This document shows positions 35,752 through 43,736 of a stretch of 63,271 bases of DNA, piece after piece (position 1 is the stretch's first letter; each line of letters starts with the position of its first letter). The position numbers and the translations under genes are program-made. This DNA comes from a candidate division FCPU426 bacterium (GTDB lineage Bacteria; Oederibacteriota; JAAXVQ01; JAUVAV01). Location: NCBI GenBank assembly GCA_030591525.1, contig JAUVAV010000016.1, positions 1 through 63,271 on the forward strand, written 5' to 3'. The notes under the pieces are model-generated. The model worked only from the letters and a program-made list of their open reading frames with translations, made no database searches and was not told where the DNA came from.

Positions 35752-35778
35752 TAGGGGCGACGCATGCGTCGCCCCTAC
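35751..35778. repeat. 28-bp perfect palindrome, dispersed family
   Basis: Arms gtaggggcgacgca and its complement; identical in core to 21870-21895. It starts on the last base of the preceding GT2 gene stop codon. Confidence 0.9.
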
Positions 35779-35822
35779 TTACTGGGTATCTTGTATGATT
35801 ATTTCCGAGGGATAAGCAACGA

Positions 35823-36875
35823 ATGAGAGATAAAACCAAGCAATCCTCAAAAATATTAATACGCAGCCCGAACTGGGTAGGGGACGCGGTTATGGCTACG
35901 CCAGTACCGCGCGCCCTAAAACGTACCCTGCCGGATTGCCAGGTTCACATACTGGCCAAATCCTGGGTAGCTCCCATCTGGGAGAAGCATCCGGATGTTG
36001 ACCGGATCATAGTCATGGATCCTGAAAAACGCCGGGGATTTTGGCGCTGGATTTCTTTGGCCATGTCCTTGAGGAATTTCCAATATAATTTGGCAATTAT
36101 CCTGCCTAATTCATTTTCTGCGGCCTGGCTGGCTTTTTGGGCCGGGTGTCAGACCCGGGTGGGTTATAGCAGCGATCATCGCGGATGGTTATTAAATATA
36201 AAATTGCCGTGGACCAATGGGACCCGGCATCTAGCCAGGCCCCAAATTTACCTGAACCTGGCCCGCGCCGCCGGTGCGGATGTGGATCTATGCCAGGAGA
36301 GGATTTTTACCCTAAAGATCAGTGCCGAAGAGTCGGCCAGGGCGGATAAGTTGCTGGGGCCAAAAACCTCTGGACCTCGAATAGGTCTGGCGCCGGGGTC
36401 GGTGGCGTTGAGCCGGAGATGGCCTGCGGAGCGCTATGCGCAACTGGCTGACCGGTTAATTAAGCAGGGATATCAAGTAGTGTTAATAGGCAGTGATGAA
36501 GACCGCCGGGTGGCCCTGGCCGTAGCCCGGAAAGCAAGGAATAAACTATTAGTTCTGGCCGGAGAGACCAATTTAAGGGAAGGTCTGGCAATTATCCGCC
36601 GGCTGGACCTGCTGGTCAGCAATGATTCCGGGGCCATGCATCTGGCGTATGCGCAGGGAACCAAGGTGTTGGTATTGCAGGGCGCGGCTGATCCCCGGGT
36701 GACCGGCCCTTTTGGCAATTGCGGATTTATCCTGCGCGATGAAAATTTGAAATGCTCACCCTGCATGCGCAATGAATGCCCGCGCAAGGACTTGAAATGC
36801 ATGCGGAATATTTCCGTGGCTCAGGTCTGGCAGAAGATTCAAGCCATCCTGTCCGGGCCGGATAAGAGCGGTTAG
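35823..36875 (+). CDS. waaF: ADP-heptose:LPS heptosyltransferase II-like
   Basis: 350 residues, GT9. ILIRSPNWVGDAVMATPVPR and FWAGCQTRVGYSSDHRGWLL are characteristic of WaaF. Donor-site blocks PGSVALSRRWPAERYA, VLIGSDEDRR and LVSNDSGAMHLAYAQGTKVL follow. C-terminal cysteines (CSPCMRNECP, DLKCM) also match. It would add the second heptose of the inner core. The next gene starts 4 bp on. Confidence 0.9.
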   Translation: MRDKTKQSSKILIRSPNWVGDAVMATPVPRALKRTLPDCQVHILAKSWVAPIWEKHPDVDRIIVMDPEKRRGFWRWISLAMSLRNFQYNLAIILPNSFSAAWLAFWAGCQTRVGYSSDHRGWLLNIKLPWTNGTRHLARPQIYLNLARAAGADVDLCQERIFTLKISAEESARADKLLGPKTSGPRIGLAPGSVALSRRWPAERYAQLADRLIKQGYQVVLIGSDEDRRVALAVARKARNKLLVLAGETNLREGLAIIRRLDLLVSNDSGAMHLAYAQGTKVLVLQGAADPRVTGPFGNCGFILRDENLKCSPCMRNECPRKDLKCMRNISVAQVWQKIQAILSGPDKSG

Positions 36876-36879
36876 TAGC

Positions 36880-37836
36880 GTGAACTTTACTAATATACTG
36901 GTAATAAAAATACGGGGCCTGGGGGATACTTTGCTGGCCACTCCGGCCTTGCGCGCTCTGCGCCGGGCTTTTCCAGAGGCACGTCTGACCATGACCGCAG
37001 CGCCGCCGGGCTGGGAAGTGTTGGAAAACAACCCGGATATAGATGAAATCCGGGTTTATGACAAGCATGCCTCCAGCTGGATATATCACCTGAATTTCAT
37101 GCGTAGATTAAGGCAGAGCCGGTTTGATCTGGCCATAGCACTGCACGCTTCTTTTCGCACGGCCTGGCTGGCCCGGGTTTCCGGCGCGCCGCGCCGGGTG
37201 GTGCATAATCACAGCGGAAAAAATTATTTTTCCACCATGGACATTCCGGCCAAGAAAGAATCCAAGTCCGCGATTCAGCGGGATCTGGATGTCGTCCGGG
37301 CCTTGGGCATACCAGAGGCCGGGGAGAAATTGGTTTTTCCTCTGGAAGAGCGTCATTTTATTGGGGCGCGCACTTTTTTGGAAAAGCACGGCCTGCTGAG
37401 AGCCAAGCGCCTCATGCTTCTGGCGCCGGGCGCGGGCAAAAAGCGCAAACAGTGGCCGGCTGATGCGGCCAAGGCTTTTTTAAATCAGAGTCCTCAGGAT
37501 ATTGCCTGGGTTATTGCGGCCGGGCCGGGGGAGCAGGAAATGATGGCGGATATCAGCGCCCGCGTTAAAGATTGCCCCCCGATATTCCAGGGGAATATAA
37601 AAGAGCTGGGAGCATTAATGACCTTGAGCAAGGGAGTAGTGACCGCTGATTCCGGGCCCAAGCATGTGGCCGTGGCAGTCGGCGTGCCGACCTTGACCCT
37701 CTGGACCGATGAGCCCGAAGCGGAATGGCATCCCTATGACCTGGCCCGTCACGCCCTGGTTCGTCCCCCTTCCGGCATAGTCGCGGACATTTCACCCCAA
37801 GCAGTTGCCCGGGCGGTAGAGCGGCATTTTGGATAG
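36880..37836 (+). CDS. GT9 heptosyltransferase-family protein (WaaQ-like)
   Basis: 318 residues. ILVIKIRGLGDTLLATPALR, LAPGAGKKRKQWPADAAKA, VTADSGPKHVAVAVGVPTLT and LWTDEPEAEWHPYD match heptosyltransferase III/WaaQ-like proteins. GTG start at 36880. The last 105 bp of this gene and its flank recur, degenerate, at 38953-39056. Confidence 0.83.
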   Translation: MNFTNILVIKIRGLGDTLLATPALRALRRAFPEARLTMTAAPPGWEVLENNPDIDEIRVYDKHASSWIYHLNFMRRLRQSRFDLAIALHASFRTAWLARVSGAPRRVVHNHSGKNYFSTMDIPAKKESKSAIQRDLDVVRALGIPEAGEKLVFPLEERHFIGARTFLEKHGLLRAKRLMLLAPGAGKKRKQWPADAAKAFLNQSPQDIAWVIAAGPGEQEMMADISARVKDCPPIFQGNIKELGALMTLSKGVVTADSGPKHVAVAVGVPTLTLWTDEPEAEWHPYDLARHALVRPPSGIVADISPQAVARAVERHFG

Positions 37837-37998
37837 TTTGTTCCCTAGGAACCAGTCGGACTTTGTTGTTGACTTATGATATACTGACAGCAGTTTCCCC
37901 CTTTTCAAAAAGGGGGATTTTATAAATGGCACCATGGGGGATGTTGCTGAAATAGTGGCGCAGAGGGATATTGATAGTATTATGACCAAAATTACCGA

Positions 37999-38027
37999 GT
38001 AGAGACGCCCAATTTGGGCGTCTCTAC
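37999..38027. repeat. 29-bp palindrome
   Basis: Arms gtagagacgcccaa and ttgggcgtctctac around a single base. Same style as the palindromes at 21771, 21870 and 35751 but a different sequence. Confidence 0.85.
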
Positions 38028-38068
38028 AAATAATGCTATCCGGAAAATCCGGACAGTTCAGAAACAAT

Positions 38069-38184
38069 GAATCCGGGACGTTGATTAGTCAGTAAGTGAG
38101 CGCAATTTACATGAGCCCGTATTACCGAACAACGTCCCCCATCACAGAAGATCATAGGGCAGCTTATCCATTGAGAAGCAGGGA
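38069..38184 (+). repeat. Island repeat copy A (right-end type 1)
   Basis: Left end gaatccgggacgttg, core ttagtcagtaagtgagcgca, right end accgaacaacgtccccc (to 38140). GGGACGTTG (38075-38083) and CAACGTCCC (38130-38138) are inverted ends. The trailing 'atcacagaagat ... gagaagcag' (to 38184) recurs at 47800-47839. Confidence 0.85.
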
Positions 38185-38191
38185 CATCAGC

Positions 38192-38220
38192 TTGACAATA
38201 ATGTTGGTGTAGTGTATTGT
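38192..38220 (+). promoter_or_regulatory. Promoter of the toxin-antitoxin operon
   Basis: Consensus TTGACA (38192-38197), a 17-nt spacer and TATTGT (38215-38220). The ribosome site aaaggagg lies between it and ATG 38238. Autoregulation by the RHH antitoxin is usual in the family. Confidence 0.7.
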
Positions 38221-38237
38221 AGTAAAGGAGGTTCGCC

Positions 38238-38456
38238 ATGAGATCAGTACTGTCAATAAGCCTGCCCGACAAGATTGCCCGTGAGCTCGACCGGTTCGCA
38301 AAGAGCCAGGGAAGGAACAAGAGCGACGTGGTCAAGGAATCAATCGGCATTTATCTTTGGGAGTCCCGGTTTGAGGGCGCGCGGAAAAGCCTCGGCGCGC
38401 GGGCAAAGAAGAAGGGCATGGTAACAGACGAAGATATTTTTAAGGAAGTGTCGTGA
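38238..38456 (+). CDS. Ribbon-helix-helix antitoxin
   Basis: 72 residues. MRSVLSISLPDKIARELDRF then GRNKSDVVKESIGIYLWE is a CopG/RHH DNA-binding fold; the basic C-terminus (GARAKKKGMVTDEDIFKEV) would bind the toxin. It shares GTGA with the downstream PIN gene. It likely represses its own promoter and neutralises the PIN nuclease. Confidence 0.85.
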   Translation: MRSVLSISLPDKIARELDRFAKSQGRNKSDVVKESIGIYLWESRFEGARKSLGARAKKKGMVTDEDIFKEVS

Positions 38457-38857
38457 AGGCGGTATTCGACACCAATGTACTCCTCGCGGCCTTTCTCACT
38501 GAAGGCGTCTGCGCAAAGCTTCTGACGCGGGCGCGGAAACAACAATTCAACCTTATCGCCTGTCCCTTCATCCTGCATGAATTCGAGCGAATCCTTTCCA
38601 AGAAATTCTCAGCGACAAAACCGGAAAAGAAAAACGCACTGGCGTTGATCACCGAGGCGGCCCAGGACATCGTGCAGCCTTCAGAAACTCCGACCGGGGC
38701 TTGCCGGGACAAAGATGACGACAATGTTCTGGCCTGCGCTCTGGAAGCAGACGCTGATTATCTTGTCACGGGAGATAAGGACCTTCTTCACTTGAAAGTG
38801 TTCAGGGGGATACACATGATCACTCCCCGGGACTTTGAAATGCTTTTTGATAATTGA
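38453..38857 (+). CDS. PIN-domain toxin (VapC-like, COG1569 type)
   Basis: 134 residues. The four acidic positions of PIN ribonucleases are visible: Asp6 in VFDTNVLLAA, the Glu in PFILHEFERIL, DKDDDNVLACALEADADYLV and TGDKDLLHL. GTG start overlaps the antitoxin stop. Family members cleave RNA (often tRNA) when the antitoxin is lost. Target unknown. Confidence 0.85.
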   Translation: MKAVFDTNVLLAAFLTEGVCAKLLTRARKQQFNLIACPFILHEFERILSKKFSATKPEKKNALALITEAAQDIVQPSETPTGACRDKDDDNVLACALEADADYLVTGDKDLLHLKVFRGIHMITPRDFEMLFDN

Positions 38858-38952
38858 GGACGGCATCGTTGAACAAGACGATAAAAGTGGGGGAGAAACT
38901 GGTTCAAGACCGTGATCTAAAGCTACTAAGCTAACTCCGTCACTCACATGAA

Positions 38953-39056
38953 CCGTCACGCTCTGGTGCGTTCCTCTTCCGGCGTGGTCGCGGATATCTC
39001 ACCCAAGCGGTTGCCCGGGCGGTAGAGCAGCATTTCGGATAGTTTGTTCCCTGGGA
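38953..39056 (+). pseudogene. Remnant of a GT9 gene 3' end
   Basis: About 88% identical to 37746-37850, the last 30 codons and 3' flank of the GT9 gene upstream, with about twelve substitutions and one deleted base that breaks the frame. Half or more of the coding changes are synonymous, so this seems to come from a once-functional paralogue. Together the two copies bracket the toxin-antitoxin pair. Confidence 0.75.
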
Positions 39057-39204
39057 GCTTGAGCAATTAGTCCGAAATTCAAGTATTCCCCTCCCTTTTT
39101 GACGGGAGGGGATAAAAGCCTTTAAAATCGCACCCTCACCTAACTTTTCCCCTCGTTGAGGGAGAGGGATTATTCATATCAAAATCTAATTGCTCAGGCT
39201 CCTA
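39050..39204. repeat. MITE-like element, complete copy
   Basis: Terminal inverted repeats ctgggagcttgagcaattag (39051-39070 region) and ctaattgctcaggctcctag (39185-39204), two mismatches in 20. Internal hairpins include cccctccctttttgacgggaggggat. Partial copies lie at 8807 and 19606, and a right-end scrap at 50178-50190. No coding sequence. Confidence 0.75.
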
Positions 39205-39294
39205 GAAATGACACCTGATGAAAAACAAAGTTTGAGAATTTTAGCACGTATTCTTACTCGCTAAATTTTAAAGGATAATAAAAAAGAGCGTATT

Positions 39295-42200
39295 ATGGTT
39301 CAAAACAACAATGAATATTTTATTGAACGTTTCCTCTATCCTTGCGACTCCTCTAAAGAGATCACCCTGGAGGTCGATGGATTACTTCGAATTAATGAGG
39401 AAAACCGCCAAAATGCAAAATTGGTAACATTTGATGAATTTGTGAAACTACCCGGCGCCATTCTATTAGCCGAAGGCGGCATGGGTAAATCGAGAGTGAT
39501 GCAACAACTTGAAAATATCTTTCCTGGAAAGTCGTTTTTACTGGAAATGGACCGATTTATCAAAGACCCTCAAGGTTTAAGGGGAGCTATTGATGCATTT
39601 CTCAGCTTGCCATTCGGTCCCGAGGATATCAATAGGGCCATACTTATTGATGGATTGAATGAAACGCCAGATCTCGTTGGACCGCTTTTACACAAAATTA
39701 GTAACATTCCACCTGCGATCACGATATGGATTGCTTCGCGCGATTTTGACGGCATGCGGAAAATTCAAAAGGGATATCCACAACTGCAATCTTTTGCGCT
39801 TGCGCCCTTGCGTGAACCGGATATTGTCGAGTATGCCAATCAAGCCGGCGTGGATGGTTTTCGATTTATCAAAGCGGTTCACCAACAAGGTATTGCTCCG
39901 ATTTGTGCCAAACCAATCGGGTTAAAGATGGTGCTCTCCGTTTTTAAAGAAAATGACACCCTGGAAGGTCTGGGCCAAGTTAAACTATGGCATAAGGGCA
40001 TCCAACATCTCTGCGATCAAACTCCATCCGCAACAGGAATATCGGGCACGTATATGCGCGATGATATTGTTGCCTGTGCCGCCTGGATGGCCGTCTGTTT
40101 AACTTTATCAGATAAACAAGTGATATGGACTGGTATTGAAAGTAATTGCCCTGAGAAACAATGTGTCTCCATTTCGGCGATGGTGACCGAAGGCTGTCTA
40201 CCTGAGAAAATTCAAGAAACCCTCACGCGTGGTGTATTCTCACCCTTGAGTGATGGCCGCGTTCGTTTCACACATGCACTCTACCAGGATTATCTGGCGG
40301 CTTATGGATTTAAACAATTTATTCCGCAAATTCACTGGCCGTCTTTGTTGATGAATCATGACAGAAGTGGTACTTTGCCGCAGCGGAATGGAATTGCTGT
40401 TTGGCTTGCGGGTTTTGACAAAAACTTTTGCGATGCTTTATTTGATATTCAACCCGAAATCTTACTCGCGTCCGTGGATGCAATTCAAACGATAGGTCCT
40501 CAAACAGTTTGTACTGCGCTATTCGATCGGGCAATCTCGATGAGTTATCACCAACGTCATCGAAAAGCATTTGAACATAATTTATTTCGCCTGGCGTGTG
40601 CCGAAACGTCATCTGCACTTCATGAACGGTTGCGAAAAAGGGATGCCAGTGAATCAGAAATTGAATTGGCTATTGAAATCGCTGAAGCTTGTCACTGCCG
40701 CGAACTTTCCGATGCTCTTGCGGATAGGGTACTTGACCAATCACTGCCGCTAATGCAACGTGTAGATGCCGCATATGCGATTGACCGCTGGGATAATGAA
40801 ACAGCCAAAGGACGGCTTAAAGCGCTTCTGCCCATCAATCCAGCAACTGATTCATACGACCAACTTCGTGGAATCTTATTGCAATGCTGTTGGCCAGAGC
40901 ATCTGACAGCGGAAGAGCTTCTTCATCAACTCATTCAACCGCAGCGAAGCAGTTTTACTGGTTCTTATGAAATGTTTCTAACACGTGGATTGCCACATAC
41001 CTTTGAAGCCACGATCAATGCGTCAAATGCTCTGGTATTTTTAGAGTGGAGCTTGCTTCACATTACCGAGAATGACCCGTATGATTCGCTTGGGGTGTTA
41101 GCACGTAGGATTTATTCTCACTGTTGGCAATGGACTTCAAATCCCGATATACGGGCGTTGCTGGCACGAGGATATTTGAAAGCTTCAAAAGAATATAGAG
41201 CGCCTTTTTTTGCGGAACGCTATCGTGGTGAGTTGGAGTTGGAAAAAGTTTTATCGCGAGAAAATATTTTTCAAGATCGCACTGGACGTTTGTTGGTGTT
41301 GGAAGAAATCATCCGAATGGATGCGAATGCTCAGGGTATCGTACATATTTCAGGCAATGATTATCCACTTTGTGGATTAGGCGATGAAAATGTTATTTTT
41401 GAAAAGATTTTGGGAAATCCTACAAGTTCCTTGGCCAGTTCTTGGGTGGCATATCTTAAAGTAATCCTTCGAAATGACGAAATAGATAAGTTCGCTGAGC
41501 AAGTAAGTCTGCTTCATAACCTGCGTCCTGATCTAATGGATTCTATTGATACACTTAAAACAATGGCTCTGGAAGCTGTAGCGCAAAGACAAGAATGGGA
41601 ACGACAATGGAAAGTAGATGGGGAAGCCCGCGAATTAAAAGAACAGGCCAAACAAGTTGCTATTGACTCCGAGATTAAATCCAAACTTCAACAAACCGAT
41701 TTGGCAGCGAACCATTTTGGACGGCTAGCTAGATTGCTTTGTTTCGAGAACGGACAGCTTTTACTACATACATTAGATTTAACTCAATCACCAGGATGGA
41801 GTAAACTCCAACCTGACGTGCAAAATTCTTTAGTTACATTAGCGGAACACTACTTAAAAGAGGCAGTGGAAACATCCAGTGGTCCCGAGAAACTACTGTT
41901 TTCATATGCCCAAGCGCTCACACTTCTTCACATTAAAAAACCAGGTACATATGAAGCTTTAAGTGGGAATGTATGGAATAAAAGCGGGGTAGAAGTACTA
42001 AAATTAGCTGGATTGTCGGATTTGAGCCCCAGTGAGTGTTTGGTAACGTTGCTAAATACTTTTTCCAATAAATTTCCGGATATTGCCGAAAACGCTTTAA
42101 TCCAAACGGTGCGCCAGCAATTACAAAACGGATATATTTCGATTTTAGATTATTGGGGAGAGCGTTTGTCAGATAAACAAGCTCAAGCCATTTTAAACAT

Positions 42201-43419
42201 AGTGGGAGATCCAGTGATTGGAACGATTAAAAGCGGTCATATTCTCGACGCGTTGGTGCAAAACGGAAAAGAAACTTTAGTCAGGGAATATCTAAAAACG
42301 TTGCTCGTGGAGGTTTGGAGCCCGCATCCGCATAACAATCTAAATCATCACGTGCATTTAGCGCTTGTTCTAAATCCGAACCATTACTCGTCCCGTTTTC
42401 TCACTGCATTGCAGACAGACCGAGCGTGGGGCAGACAGTGGTTTGAATCAATAGGATTGGATCGGGAAGGACACCTAATCGATGCTTTAGGATCCTGTTC
42501 ACCTGATGTCATAGCCGAAGTATATATCTGGTTGCATACGGAGTATCCGGCCAATACAGAACCCGACCATGAAGGCGGTTTTATGGGCCCACTGGATTAT
42601 ATTCATTTATTCAAACCCCGACTCATTAATCTCTTAGTAACCGGTGGTGAAGAAGGTTCTGCCGCCGCTCTGGAAAAAATACAGGCTCAGTTTCCAGATA
42701 ACGGGTGGTTGCGAGACTGGTGTATTGATGCTAGGAACAATGAACTAGCAGCAAAGTTGCCAGTGCTTAGTTTTGAGATTATCAAAGTATTGCGCGAGGA
42801 AAAAAGTTCGGCGCGTAGGTTGGTAAACTCGATTTCGGATTTAAAAGAGATCATAATCGAAAAGCTTGATGGCTATCAGTCCTATCTTCAAAAAGATATA
42901 GTACCTGCTGTGCGTGATTTATGGAACACTAAAAAAGACGGATCATCGTGCTGGCCCAAAAAAGAAGAAGATCTTTCAGACCATCTGTGTCGCTATTTGA
43001 ATCTCACCTTGAGAAGCGGTGTGGTTATTAACCGCGAGGTACAGATCAGTCGCAAACTTTTTGAAGACGGCGCACAGGGATCCAAAACTGACCTGTGGGT
43101 CCAAGCTTTTCCTCCAGAGGGCAAACCTGTGACGCTTTGTATCGAGGTGAAGTGTAATTGGAATCCATCAGCAGAAACTGCCCTTGAAAAGCAATTGATT
43201 GATAAGTATATGCCGGGAAACAGGGCCGAAGCAGGTATTCTTCTGCTCGGATGGTTTGAATGCTCATCATGGGATAAAAACGATAATAGACAAGCAAATT
43301 CAATTCGCATATGGAAAAATAGCATTCTTGCGAAAGAAGATCTAGACAGTCAATGTGAACAAAAGAGAGCAGCAGGTCATTTGGTCTATAGCCGAATCAT
43401 TGATTGTAGTTTGACTTAA
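39295..43419 (+). CDS. STAND-type NTPase with helical-repeat core and C-terminal PD-(D/E)XK nuclease-like domain
   Basis: 1374 residues. The NTPase lies at the N-terminus: Walker A AEGGMGKS (59-66), Walker B AILIDGLNE (115-123), and ASR (147-149) in WIASRDFDGM, the pattern of NACHT/STAND ATPases. Residues about 350-1200 are helical with HEAT/TPR-like composition. The C-terminus has NREVQISRKLFEDG, Asp1266 in KTDLWVQAF and Glu1284-Val-Lys1286 in LCIEVKCNWNP, the D-x17-ExK order of PD-(D/E)XK nucleases. STAND proteins with nuclease effectors defend against phage (Avs family), but those carry the effector at the N-terminus. Lower GC than the LPS genes and its place in a repeat-rich accessory region suggest transfer. 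Defence is an inference. Confidence 0.75.
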   Translation: MVQNNNEYFIERFLYPCDSSKEITLEVDGLLRINEENRQNAKLVTFDEFVKLPGAILLAEGGMGKSRVMQQLENIFPGKSFLLEMDRFIKDPQGLRGAIDAFLSLPFGPEDINRAILIDGLNETPDLVGPLLHKISNIPPAITIWIASRDFDGMRKIQKGYPQLQSFALAPLREPDIVEYANQAGVDGFRFIKAVHQQGIAPICAKPIGLKMVLSVFKENDTLEGLGQVKLWHKGIQHLCDQTPSATGISGTYMRDDIVACAAWMAVCLTLSDKQVIWTGIESNCPEKQCVSISAMVTEGCLPEKIQETLTRGVFSPLSDGRVRFTHALYQDYLAAYGFKQFIPQIHWPSLLMNHDRSGTLPQRNGIAVWLAGFDKNFCDALFDIQPEILLASVDAIQTIGPQTVCTALFDRAISMSYHQRHRKAFEHNLFRLACAETSSALHERLRKRDASESEIELAIEIAEACHCRELSDALADRVLDQSLPLMQRVDAAYAIDRWDNETAKGRLKALLPINPATDSYDQLRGILLQCCWPEHLTAEELLHQLIQPQRSSFTGSYEMFLTRGLPHTFEATINASNALVFLEWSLLHITENDPYDSLGVLARRIYSHCWQWTSNPDIRALLARGYLKASKEYRAPFFAERYRGELELEKVLSRENIFQDRTGRLLVLEEIIRMDANAQGIVHISGNDYPLCGLGDENVIFEKILGNPTSSLASSWVAYLKVILRNDEIDKFAEQVSLLHNLRPDLMDSIDTLKTMALEAVAQRQEWERQWKVDGEARELKEQAKQVAIDSEIKSKLQQTDLAANHFGRLARLLCFENGQLLLHTLDLTQSPGWSKLQPDVQNSLVTLAEHYLKEAVETSSGPEKLLFSYAQALTLLHIKKPGTYEALSGNVWNKSGVEVLKLAGLSDLSPSECLVTLLNTFSNKFPDIAENALIQTVRQQLQNGYISILDYWGERLSDKQAQAILNIVGDPVIGTIKSGHILDALVQNGKETLVREYLKTLLVEVWSPHPHNNLNHHVHLALVLNPNHYSSRFLTALQTDRAWGRQWFESIGLDREGHLIDALGSCSPDVIAEVYIWLHTEYPANTEPDHEGGFMGPLDYIHLFKPRLINLLVTGGEEGSAAALEKIQAQFPDNGWLRDWCIDARNNELAAKLPVLSFEIIKVLREEKSSARRLVNSISDLKEIIIEKLDGYQSYLQKDIVPAVRDLWNTKKDGSSCWPKKEEDLSDHLCRYLNLTLRSGVVINREVQISRKLFEDGAQGSKTDLWVQAFPPEGKPVTLCIEVKCNWNPSAETALEKQLIDKYMPGNRAEAGILLLGWFECSSWDKNDNRQANSIRIWKNSILAKEDLDSQCEQKRAAGHLVYSRIIDCSLT

Positions 43420-43471
43420 TAAACTCATTTGTAATAAGAAAAATATTTTATTCGAACCGTATAATCGAGTA

Positions 43472-43559
43472 GAATCCGGGAGGTGGGTTAGTCAGTAAGT
43501 GAGCGCAATTTACATGAGCCAGGTTAACTTGACAAATTGACTCCGTCCGTGTGCCACGA
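43472..43559 (+). repeat. Island repeat copy B (right-end type 2)
   Basis: Left end gaatccggg, core ttagtcagtaagtgagcgca, right end aggttaacttgacaaattga then ctccgtccgtgtgccacga. Starts 53 bp after the STAND gene. Confidence 0.85.
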
Positions 43560-43571
43560 AACAATACACCC

Positions 43572-43600
43572 AAGGCGCACTTAACCCGTGCGCCTTTTTT
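43572..43600 (+). terminator. Rho-independent terminator
   Basis: Stem aaggcgcac / gtgcgcctt (43572-43580, 43588-43596) with a 7-nt loop, followed by T's to 43600. It would end transcription of the STAND gene. Confidence 0.8.
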
Positions 43601-43623
43601 GTTTTAAGCGTTGGTGGTGGCTG

Positions 43624-43647
43624 GCCCTGCACCGCATGGTGCAGGGC
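43624..43647. repeat. 10-bp-stem hairpin
   Basis: gccctgcacc / ggtgcagggc around gcat. No T-tract; lies between the terminator and the DUF4365 gene. Purpose unknown. Confidence 0.6.
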
Positions 43648-43736
43648 TTGCACCTTTCGCCCAACCTGGAACGGTTGAAATGGCAAGTTAAGAAACGTCC
43701 CGGTTCAGAGGACAAGCAAGGTTAATATTAGTAGCG

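Larger units (their letters stand above)
37837..38237. other. Intergenic block of stacked short repeats ahead of the toxin-antitoxin pair
   Basis: No complete gene. Contains a ccccctttt-caaaaaggggg hairpin (about 37897-37917), a short open stretch that could be a gene remnant (37931-38002, ending GDVAEIVAQRDIDSIMTK then TAG; not identified), the palindrome at 37999-38027, copy A of the 60-90 nt repeat, and the promoter at 38192. Confidence 0.6.

Noticed and set aside
43610-43680. Small RNA or attC-like structure between the STAND and DUF4365 genes
   Set aside because: A stable hairpin exists, but there is no promoter and terminator pair for an RNA and no matching core sites.
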